Shown here one piece after another: positions 56,341 to 64,000 of a stretch of 64,000 nt of DNA. The stretch is taken from the NCBI GenBank assembly GCA_947311845.1, contig CAMZMU010000075.1:21610747-21674746 (forward strand), read 5' to 3'. Both the position numbers and the translations under genes were made by a program. Positions within the stretch are counted from its first letter, which is position 1; each line of letters opens with the position of its first letter. Under the pieces are notes generated by a model. The model searched no databases, was not told the DNA's origin, and worked only from the letters and a program-made list of their open reading frames with translations. The stretch comes from Poa pratensis. Taxonomy: Eukaryota; Streptophyta; Magnoliopsida; Poales; Poaceae.

Positions 56341-56935
56341 TGAAGTGGTCTCCAAAATTTTCAGTATAAATTTGCAAGTAAAGTCAGTGTGCAGTGTGCA
56401 CCATTGGACAAGGCTGTGCATCCAGCTTCACTTCTCTGAACTTTCTACTGCCTTCTACTGTTCTAGATTTACTGCAATGATGGTTCTGGATGGCATCTGA
56501 TTAATGGAACTTCAATAGTAGCCACCACTTGTGTACTATCTACCGTAATTATCGTTGCTTAATTTCTACTTTCTATAGCCGTGTCGAAACTGGCATAAGT
56601 AGGCCCCAAGGTTACCTGTTGTTGCTGTGGATGCACTCTATGACCGTTTGGTGTTGTTAAACAAATGTCTTGAATCCTTCTTTCTTTGCGAAAGTGATTT
56701 TGAAGACATATATCTGACTGCTACGATCAAAGTAGTAATAATGGTCAAAGTTTCGATGGACATGTTCAAAGGAGGCATGGTTGTTTTGTTGATATGGACT
56801 CTACTGGAGGATGTCTTTCATTGCATCTCAAAAGAATACTAGCATAATTTTGAATGTTTAGATTCCAAAATGATCTGAAGTTTCAGGAACAACTGAAACT
56901 TGAGTGTCTACCGAAGGCATATAACACTAGACGAA
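56341..56935 (+). repeat. Duplicated 3' flank of F-box unit 3
   Basis: Shares with unit 1 'tagccaccacttgtgtactatctaccgtaattatcg' in pieces, and with the orphan flank 'gcatggttgttttg..atatggactct'. Similarity ends at about 56930 ('ggcatataaca'). Confidence 0.7.
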
Positions 56936-57276
56936 TAGACTGCGCCGCCTAAAATGCGTTTGGGTTTGCTGTGATAAGCGGTTCCGCCATGTTGATGACC
57001 TGTTGTCAGTCGTGTAACACGCTTTTCCTTCTACCTTCTGTACCCTATCTTCTCGAATGGGTAGCAGTGTCATGCTTGCTGGTTCAATTTTTTTTCGCGG
57101 TGTCTTTACTTCTTACTAATGCGAGCTAGTGACTATATGTAAACAAAAATATATAGAATGAACAGCCTAAGGTAGAATCAACGAATATAGGACTGTAATC
57201 GTATAGGGCTGCAAAGAAACACATTGAACAAATGAAATATGTATATGTGGCACTGTTGGATTTACTATATTAGTGC
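56936..57276. other. Intergenic DNA, nothing recognised
   Basis: No similarity to other array units and no coding or RNA feature seen. Confidence 0.4.
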
Positions 57277-57285
57277 AATATCAGC

Positions 57286-57659
57286 GCTCCCGGGAGCATA
57301 TGCTCCCGGTATTTTAAAAAAAAATCAAAATTTGAAAACTTATCAAAAAAATCTGAAAAAAATCATGCACGTACCTGACCATGGTACGCACCACCGTGTA
57401 TTTTTTCGCGTCGAAATGACATCGTATGCGCCCTGTACAAAAATGACAAATTTCCTGTCAGAATTTCTGACAGGAAATTTGTCATTTTTGTACAGGGCGC
57501 GTACGATGTCATTTCGGCGGAAAAAAAAAAACACGGTGGTGCGTACCATGGTCAAGTACGTGCATGATTTTTTTCAGATTTTTTTGATAAGTTTTCAAAT
57601 TTTGTTTTTTTAAAAAAATACCGGGAGCATATGCTCCCGGGTGCCAATGCGAATTTCCG
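57286..57659. mobile_element. Foldback MITE, Mutator-like, with 9-bp target-site duplication
   Basis: The element is almost wholly an inverted repeat. The left arm, from GCTCCCGGGAGCATATGC (57286), pairs with the right arm ending near 57643 around a centre at 'ctgtcagaatttctgacag' (about 57462-57480). The arms are ~175 bases and nearly perfect. It is flanked by the 9-base direct repeat AATATCAGC (57277-57285 and 57660-57668). The right end has about 17 extra bases ('caatgcgaatttccg') that the left end lacks, so the left terminus has lost its tip. The 9-bp duplication points to the Mutator superfamily. Confidence 0.85.
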
Positions 57660-57668
57660 AATATCAGC

Positions 57669-58404
57669 CTTCTTTTTTGCTACATTGCTAGGACGTTGTA
57701 AAGCTAGAAAACAACATATGCGTTCCATACATCAGAACTGAAGAAAAGGCAACAACGTGATACAACATAATTTACATAAGACACAATTTGACTTGACAAA
57801 ACAGGCCAGCAAGGCTGTGCGCCGCCTAGACGGGTCCTCCCCTACCCCTGCTGCCTGCTGCCGCCATCGACATGGGCTGCAACAAAGCCCACCTCGATCA
57901 TTTCTTCTCCACTTCCGACCTCCTCCCCTCGATTCCCCTGCTGCCGACCGCACCCGCCTGCTCCGTCCCCCGTGCTCGGCGCCGCTGCCGCGCCCCACCA
58001 CATGCCCAAGCCGTGGCCTCCACCGGTCCACCGCCGCCCCGGGCTTCCCTCTAAACCCGCCCTGACCCACCTTCTTCCCTGGCGCCGGTCACCCGCACCC
58101 ACACCTCCTCGTTAAGGTCCTCCCTCACCTCCACCTACGTCGCCGCGGCGTGCCACGGCGTTGCCCGCTATGGTGAGGTCCATTCCTCGCCGTCGACGGT
58201 GAGCTCGGCTCCGTTTCTGGCACTCTTCTCCGTCTTCCTCATCTCCAGACTCATTGCCTCCCTCCTCGAACCGCTACCTCCGCCTCGATCGTCCTCCTCA
58301 CCTCCGGCGCATCTTGTGGATGAGTCGGGCCCAAGCGTGATGAGGGGTACGTGGGAGCGAATCGGTATGCGCGGTATAGGAATTGCCGCCTAGACCGTCC
58401 AAAC
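57669..58404. other. GC-rich non-genic DNA
   Basis: C-rich on the plus strand from 57830 to 58330. Overlapping ORFs on both strands (57757-58065 plus, 57732-58070 minus) are Pro/Arg-rich, as expected from base composition, and show no family features. It ends where the conserved upstream block of F-box unit 4 starts. Confidence 0.4.
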
Positions 58405-58740
58405 ATATTTTGAGGAAAAAATCATGTACCTGTTAATGGGTCGCATCAAGTGGTGGCCCAATGCTCCAGACTTGCGGGTGTGCGAAGCCAGCCCGACGTT
58501 CCAGGGCTGGCCCATATACGGCGACACATCTTCTTCCTCGAATCTAAAAAAAGGAGAGGAATGGCGACGCGACATGCGAGCCAGAGTGCCAGACTCTAGG
58601 GTTTAGCACTCTCCCCCGAATCGAAAAAAGAAGACTCTCCTCCGCTGCGGACTAGGCTGATCGGTCGACATCTCCAAGGTCCGGCGGCGGAGCTCCTCTC
58701 TTACGATCTATTCTCTATCGCCGCCTCGTTCGTGCTGAAG
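58405..58740 (+). promoter_or_regulatory. Promoter and leader exon of F-box copy 4, with telo-box
   Basis: Starts 'atgtacctgttaatgggtcgca'. The telo-box TAGGGTTT is at 58597-58604, followed by 'agcactctcccccgaatc', identical to copy 2. The site 'ccgctgcggactaggctg' is the unoccupied version of the hAT MITE target in copy 2. Confidence 0.6.
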
Positions 58741-59585
58741 GTACCTCCTTTTCTTAGTTCTCCAGCCCGTCTTCCCTGGTTCCCCGATTTGACATGTAGT
58801 ACATGGTTTTTGTTTTCGATTGGCTTTCTTTATTGGGGAAACCGGTAGAATCATCCATGTTGAAGTTACGGCCATTCTCCTAGGTAGCCTAGGGTTGCAG
58901 CAAACTGTATTAGTTGAACAGGTAGTATTAGATCGGCGTTATCCATTGATGGCTGCACGCCTGCACCCTGTGAACTCATCGGTTGTGGAAAACGCTCTGG
59001 TGTGGCGTCATCACCTAACTTCGCTTCTTGTCAATTTGAAAGCGCCGATTTGAGTAGTATATATACAGGTGGGGATCCTCCCCCTTGGTGAAGTTCTCAA
59101 AGGAGAAAAAACATTGGCGTTATCTGGTAGAAAATCATCTCTAATTTCATGCTCTGGTTTCATGTGATTAATTAGGTGCCTCTGAATAAATAGGTTCAGA
59201 TTCAGCACACGAGTCTTGTCTTGTGGAGTTGCTGGCGTCAATTACTCAATTCTAGTTTGTTTCTTTGTATTCTCTTCGCTCGTTCCTTATTCAGGGTCTG
59301 CTACTAATGGCGGTAGTTTAATTTAGTGATGTGGCTTGTAGCTTCATTGTTTCTTACTAGCAATCTAGAGAGATAAGGTGCTAGTTGCTTTAATTAATTT
59401 CAATTCTTATGAAGAACACACAAGTTTTGGATGGATACAGTAAATGCTCAGAGTTCATCACTATATTCTTCGTAACCAGTGTTGCCAGTGTTATCTCCAT
59501 CTTCACATGCCTTATTCCGCTATCATAAGTTTTAGACCATCTCTTCGGTTGTTTTCTGAACATCGATATTACCTGATTGATACAG
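58741..59585 (+). other. 5' UTR intron of F-box copy 4
   Basis: Donor 'aag|gtacct' and acceptor 'ttgatacag|ctgaat', as in the other copies. Confidence 0.65.
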
Positions 59586-59598
59586 CTGAATTTGCTCG

Positions 59599-61059
59599 AT
59601 GGAGGACCTACCGGATGCTCTGATGATAGAGATTCTCAAGAAGATCACCAGGATAAGTGATCTGAATTCTCTTTCCCTTGTGTCAAAGCAGCTCTGCAAG
59701 ATTGAGGGGAACCAAAGGGGCGCTATCCGTGTTGGTTCTGGTCTTTGCACTGCTACAGAAGCACTGACATCATTGTGCGCCCGGTTCCCAAATCTGTGGA
59801 AAGTGGAAGTGGATTACTCTGGTTGGATACCTCGACATGGAAATCAGTTGGACAACAAAGGGCTTTTTGTGCTTTCATCTAAATGTTCCTCGCTGGTCGA
59901 CCTCACCTTAAGCTTCTGCCCATATATCGATGACTCTGGGCTTCGTTGTTTAGCATATTGCAAGACATTGGTGTCTCTCAGGCTGAACTCCGCACCACAA
60001 ATAACGTCAATTGGGCTTTTGTTGGTTGCAGGTTGTTGCACAAGTCTATCTGCTCTCCACCTTATTGATTGCGAGAAAATCGACAACGTAGTGTGGCTGG
60101 AATACCTTGGTAGGAATGGATCGTTAGAAGAACTCGTAGTGAAAAATTGCAAAGGAATCAATCATCATGACCTCCTAAAGTTTGGCTCAGGATGGATGAA
60201 GCTCCAGAAGTTTGAGTTTGAGAGCAAAAGAGATATATATGATTGTCTTCCAGGTGATGTGGTCTATGACTCCTCGTACGATGCTCACAGCACGGATATA
60301 TATAATTTCTGCTGTGAGGGTTTGAAGGATTTAAGGTTGGCGCATATTAAAACTTGGCCAGAAGTAGGACTTCGTGTTGTCCTAGGGAAGTGTAAAGCAT
60401 TGGAGAAGCTTTGCCTTGAGTATGTTCGTGCCCTAAATGACAGTGACATGATTGCTTTATCCCGGAGCTGCAGCAACCTTAAAAGCATCTCACTTGGGCT
60501 CAACCTTCAGCACTACTCTAGTGACGTAAGCAATTGTGAAACCAGGACCTCATTTACTGATAACAGCCTTCATGCTCTAGCCCTAAACTGTCGTCTGCTT
60601 CAGATCGTTGACCTCAAATTTACAGGATGTGATTCGGACTGGCCATCAGAAATAGGATTCACACAACAGGGTTTTCTGGTGCTCATTCAGTCCTGCCCGA
60701 TTCGTGTTCTCGTGCTGAATACTGCCAATTTCTTTGATGACAAGGGGATGAAGGCCCTCTCAACCTCACCATATCTGGAGACACTCGAGCTTATATTTTG
60801 TGTAGCGGTAACTGATGCTGGGATGCGCTTCATTGCGCACACCCCGTGCTTGAGTATTCTCACACTTCGGGTATGTCATAACGTGACTGATGCTGGAGTG
60901 GCTGAACTGGGACGTGCACATAAGTTGGAGTCGTTGGTCATTGAGTATTGTGGTGAGATCTCTCTGCAAGCTGCGCAGGGTGTTGCCAAGTCAGTTGACT
61001 ACTCCAAGGTCTGTTCACGTGCCCTTGCGAGGAAAATAGGTTTGGGTGGTGGCTGCTGA
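59599..61059 (+). CDS. F-box/LRR-repeat protein, copy 4 (intact)
   Basis: 486 codons without interruption. The F-box is at residues 1-45 ('LPDALMIEILKKITRISDLN', 'LSLVSKQLCKIE'), followed by AMN1/FBXL-type leucine-rich repeats to about residue 470 ('LVDLTLSFCPYIDDSGLR', 'LQIVDLKFTGC', 'LETLELIFCVAVTDAGMR'). It is predicted to be a soluble substrate receptor of an SCF E3 ligase. It is closest to copy 2, and the two share the same inserts in variable loops ('KRDIYD.LPGDVVYDSS', 'NLQ.YSSDV..CETRTS'), which differ from copies 1 and 3. Start and leader intron are conserved with the paralogues. Substrate unknown. Confidence 0.92.
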   Translation: MEDLPDALMIEILKKITRISDLNSLSLVSKQLCKIEGNQRGAIRVGSGLCTATEALTSLCARFPNLWKVEVDYSGWIPRHGNQLDNKGLFVLSSKCSSLVDLTLSFCPYIDDSGLRCLAYCKTLVSLRLNSAPQITSIGLLLVAGCCTSLSALHLIDCEKIDNVVWLEYLGRNGSLEELVVKNCKGINHHDLLKFGSGWMKLQKFEFESKRDIYDCLPGDVVYDSSYDAHSTDIYNFCCEGLKDLRLAHIKTWPEVGLRVVLGKCKALEKLCLEYVRALNDSDMIALSRSCSNLKSISLGLNLQHYSSDVSNCETRTSFTDNSLHALALNCRLLQIVDLKFTGCDSDWPSEIGFTQQGFLVLIQSCPIRVLVLNTANFFDDKGMKALSTSPYLETLELIFCVAVTDAGMRFIAHTPCLSILTLRVCHNVTDAGVAELGRAHKLESLVIEYCGEISLQAAQGVAKSVDYSKVCSRALARKIGLGGGC

Positions 61060-61929
61060 TGAAGTGGTCTCCAAAATTGTCAGTAAAATTTGCTGCTGAA
61101 GCCATTAAGTTGTTGAGTGTGCACCATTGGACAAAGACCTGCATCATCCGACCCAGATTCACTTCTCTGAACTTTGTATTGCCTTCGACCTTTACAGCAA
61201 TGATTCTCCTGTATTGCCATTCTAGTGACCAACTTCAATCGGCATCTGATGAATGCAACTTGAATTGTAGTCACCAGTTGTGTAATTCATGTTGCTTAAT
61301 ATCTGGTAGCCGTTTAGAAACCCGCTCCAAGATTCCCTGTCTTTGATGTGGATGCAGTATATGACCGTTTGGTTTTTATTGTTTCTACTCTCTAAGAAAA
61401 TGTCATGAGCCTTTTTAATTATGGAAGTGATTTTGATAACATGTAGATCTGCCTGCTATTTTGGCGTGGAAATTTTGGCATGGATCAGTGTGGTAATAAT
61501 GGTCAAAGTTTGGCATGGACATGTACAGTGGCTATTTTTTTTTTTATATTAATTCTATTTGAGCATGTGTTCTCATTGCTTCTCAAAAGAAAAGTTACTA
61601 GCTAATTGTTGGTGTTTATATCCATATACATGATTTAGTCGATCTGTTGCTGACTTGCTGCTACATCGCTGGTCGTAGTTCTCTTGTTGATTCCCTTCCA
61701 AATGGACCCTTCTGGAGGAGTTGACTGTATTTTTCTATGCTGTTACCTATTGGCTTTATTGGACATGATCTGTCCGATGTCCTACTAGGCTACTGCTAAA
61801 ATTCTTAGACGAGGCATCTTTGATGTCCAGTCCGTCGTCGCTGACAGTATATAGCATTTGGTTAAGACTTGTAAAGAGAAGTGCCAAGGATTGTTTACAC
61901 TATTGTAATCCCAAGGGATAACTGGATCA
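61060..61929 (+). repeat. Duplicated 3' flank of F-box unit 4
   Basis: Parallel to 51986-52870. The minor open frames here are not conserved between the two copies. Confidence 0.7.
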
Positions 61930-62178
61930 GGTCTGAAGGTACCAAACGACTACCACGGTCGAATAGTGATCACAGATTAGATGGAAAATACAGGGCGTGC
62001 TCTCAGCAGTCAGTTTGGCTTGTCCATCAAGTTCACTGCCATCACGGCCAAGTGGGAGATTATCCGTGCTGTGGACCGAACATCGACCCTTGACGAGGTG
62101 CCTTTTGTGGTGAATGACTTGTTCAATTTCAACACCCTGATGGACGAGAGCCTGGACTACGACAGTCCCAGTTCTTAG
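61930..62178 (+). pseudogene. GRAS-domain fragment after F-box unit 4
   Basis: 61981-62178 reads part of a GRAS domain: 'ENTGRALSSQFGLSIKFTAI' aligns with the 'EETGRRLADYA..F.VPFEF.AI' region, followed by 'AKWEIIRAVDR' and 'NDLFNFNTLMDESLDYDSPS' (family: 'VNCLFRFKNLMDE..DSPR'). Just upstream, 'GTGATCACA' resembles the 'VITGID' motif but is followed by a stop. Only about 65 codons remain, so it is a pseudogene fragment from the middle of the GRAS domain. Confidence 0.85.
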
Positions 62179-62189
62179 GGATGTGGTCT

Positions 62190-62900
62190 TCCGAGCATCT
62201 CTAGTAGATCCCTAAAAGCTTTTAGGACCCGGTTCTTAAAATAACCGATGTGTTTTAGATTTTGAAATGAAAAAATCGACCCACGCGGGTACCGTAGAAC
62301 GGATTGACCTTGATTTTTTTTGAAGGAGTGCGGAAATGAAACGGAAAATCTGCAATATATCATGTATTGCCGACTAGATTTTCAGTACCCCGGATCGGAT
62401 CCAGTAGCGCAGGTTGGCGGGAGAGACATTTCAACTCCCTTCTTCCCGCTCAAGCGCCGCCACTTATCTCCCCAGCCCCGCACCTTCTAGCCTCGACGCG
62501 CCACCCAATGACCTACATGGAGCACCCGCAACGGCCATTTGTCGGAATCCAGGCCGCGCAGCCCCAATCAAAACCTCCGCGAGTTTCTGCGCCTCCCGAG
62601 ACCGGCAACCCCGTCGCTCCGCCCAATCCTTCCTCCACCACGGCGAAAAGGAAGTGCCATGGCAACCTCATTGTCCAAGGGGCAGGACCCTTCACTAGTA
62701 AAGAGTGTTGCTAAGAACACTCCTCATTGGAAAACGACGGCCAAATCAGTTACGAAGGCAACGATTAAATAAAATACTCGTCACCAATGAGTCTTTTGAG
62801 TAACAGGCTACCGACACATCGGGCAACGGTCAAACATATTTAAGTATATCCAATATATCGGTCATGGGTGAAAGAATGGGGTTGTGCGCAAATTAGATCG
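62190..62900. mobile_element. DNA-transposon-like sequence, borders unclear
   Basis: Starts near 'gagcatctctagtagatccc', a terminus type common in grass DNA elements. It includes a GC-rich stretch 62410-62700 ('ggcgggagagacatttcaactccc') that resembles the leader of repeat-borne genes. No intact ORF and no matching inverted end were found. Confidence 0.35.
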
Positions 62901-63743
62901 ACCCAAAAGGCTCGCCTAAGCGGTCTAATAAACATACACCGAACCCTAACGCGGTGGCCGCACAACCCTTTTCTCAATCTCCCACCTCTCCTTATCCTCT
63001 TTCGCACAACTGCACCTCTCCTTGTCTCCACCCAGTGGCAGCTTTCGGTCGCCTCTGACGATGAGGCCCCAACGAGATAGGCGAGAAGGCCAGCGTTGTG
63101 AGTAGATGATGCAGCTCAGTCGCCAGCCACTATCACTATCATCTCATGCTTGGGCCTGCTGCTCTACTGGCTTGCGCGAATGGTCTTTCCATGTTTTTCT
63201 AGCACAACCATTTGCTAATTGTGTTCACATTAGACTTAAGTGGAATACACTAAAATGGATAGGTGATGGAGGATGGAGTCGGACTAGGTGGTGCTGTGAG
63301 CCGGTAGTGCCCTTTTTTTTGGTGAGAGGACAATTAATAGATGATACACTTGTCTTTTTATTTCGAACCACACGTTTTGGTACATTTTGACTTGTGTATC
63401 TTGTGCAAGAGGACAATTTGGTATGCATTTGATCAACTTGTGTGCATCACCGGTTTCTTCCACTAGCCGCTAATGGCTTTTTAATATACATGGCCCTCAA
63501 TGCAAACGGTTGATCTCCCGATGAATAATGAAGAAGATTACGGGATTAACTTAACCTGCAAGATATCAGAATCTGGCGTGCAACATTGATACTCCTACCA
63601 CCGACACATAATACACCAGAATATCATCTTACCATAAGGACACATTCAGAGGCATACATTCCCGGGAGGAAGGCGTATTGACCGAAAGTCCGAAACCCTA
63701 ACCGTCGTAGTATCCATGGTCATAAACCTAGATTTATGTACTT
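62901..63743. other. Intergenic DNA, nothing recognised
   Basis: No gene family, RNA or element end recognised on either strand. Confidence 0.4.
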
Positions 63744-64000
63744 CTATCGGGCCTGACGATCTACATCTCCCATTGTCTGGTTTGATCTTGTAATCACACC
63801 ATAAATAAACTCGGATGAAACTTCATCATTGTCTTGATCCTGCCCTATTGGCCTGAACCCCCTACCAAACAAGTAAATTCTCCTATTTGCAATCTTCTCT
63901 CCTTCCTTTATTGACTTGTCAACCATGGCCTTCCTGTTTGGATCATTTTTTAATTGCTTTGACTTCGTCATAGGACTTGAGTGGGACCCGGAGTAGGATT
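63744..64000 (-). CDS. Possible partial coding region, unknown protein
   Basis: A minus-strand frame stays open from the window end (64000) to the stop at 63744. It is rich in Lys/Asp/Glu ('KAMVDKSIKEGEKIANRRIY'), with a following 'FGRGFRPIGQDQDNDE'. The composition is coding-like, but no family is recognised. It could be the last exon of a gene to the right or a transposon-borne frame. Confidence 0.3.
   Translation of the reverse strand, partial: SYSGSHSSPMTKSKQLKNDPNRKAMVDKSIKEGEKIANRRIYLFGRGFRPIGQDQDNDEVSSEFIYGVITRSNQTMGDVDRQAR

Noticed and set aside
57757..58065. Pro/Arg-rich frames on both strands
   Set aside because: Composition-driven: overlapping frames on both strands, no start context and no conservation in the other F-box units.

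Overview
The window is nuclear DNA of a grass, most likely a member of the Triticeae (wheat, Aegilops, barley group). The evidence is a BARE/Angela-type copia LTR, nested Ty3/gypsy elements with tRNA-Asp primer sites, a Sukkula-like retrotransposon derivative with very long LTRs and a tiny coding region, a Stowaway MITE, and intron-bearing 5' UTRs in front of intronless plant F-box genes. No bacterial features occur.

The only clear host genes are four plus-strand paralogues of an F-box/leucine-rich-repeat protein: 4179-5619, 50523-51985, 54886-56340 and 59599-61059. Copies 3 and 4 are intact (484 and 486 codons). Copy 1 has a 2-base deletion near its 3' end. Copy 2 has a 1-base deletion just after the F-box. 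Every copy keeps the same 5' layout: a telo-box, a short leader exon, a single intron of 0.8-0.9 kb ending just before the ATG, and an uninterrupted coding exon. Duplicated 3' flanks follow, and two of them contain broken pieces of a GRAS (SCARECROW-like) gene. A flank without a gene at 668-1262 shows that the array once reached further left.

Layout: 1-6650, orphan flank, a DNA-transposon-like insert and F-box unit 1. 6650-12885, non-genic DNA with a GA repeat, a Stowaway MITE and a 2.4 kb minisatellite with nested periodicities. 12886-48224, a large retrotransposon nest: a short-LTR copia stub; an untranslated element (H) hit by element A (13739-32779, with matching CATAT target-site duplications); element A contains element B, a LARD with 5.3 kb LTRs; then element C (32913-44664), a decayed gypsy element with gag, protease, RT, integrase and an accessory coiled-coil ORF, itself hit by element D; then a copia RT fragment and a BARE/Angela-like LTR. 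48755-62180, F-box units 2, 3 and 4 with a hAT MITE, a Mutator-type foldback MITE and GRAS fragments. 62190-64000, DNA-transposon-like and unassigned sequence.

The intact F-box proteins would be expected to act as substrate receptors of SCF ubiquitin ligases. The array looks like a locus of rapid birth and death into which about 35 kb of young retrotransposons inserted between units 1 and 2. No previously unknown enzymatic system is evident. The most unusual signals are the repaired junction between elements A and B, the LTR-like promoter in front of the accessory ORF of element C, and the repeated loss of reading frame in a co-duplicated F-box/GRAS array.
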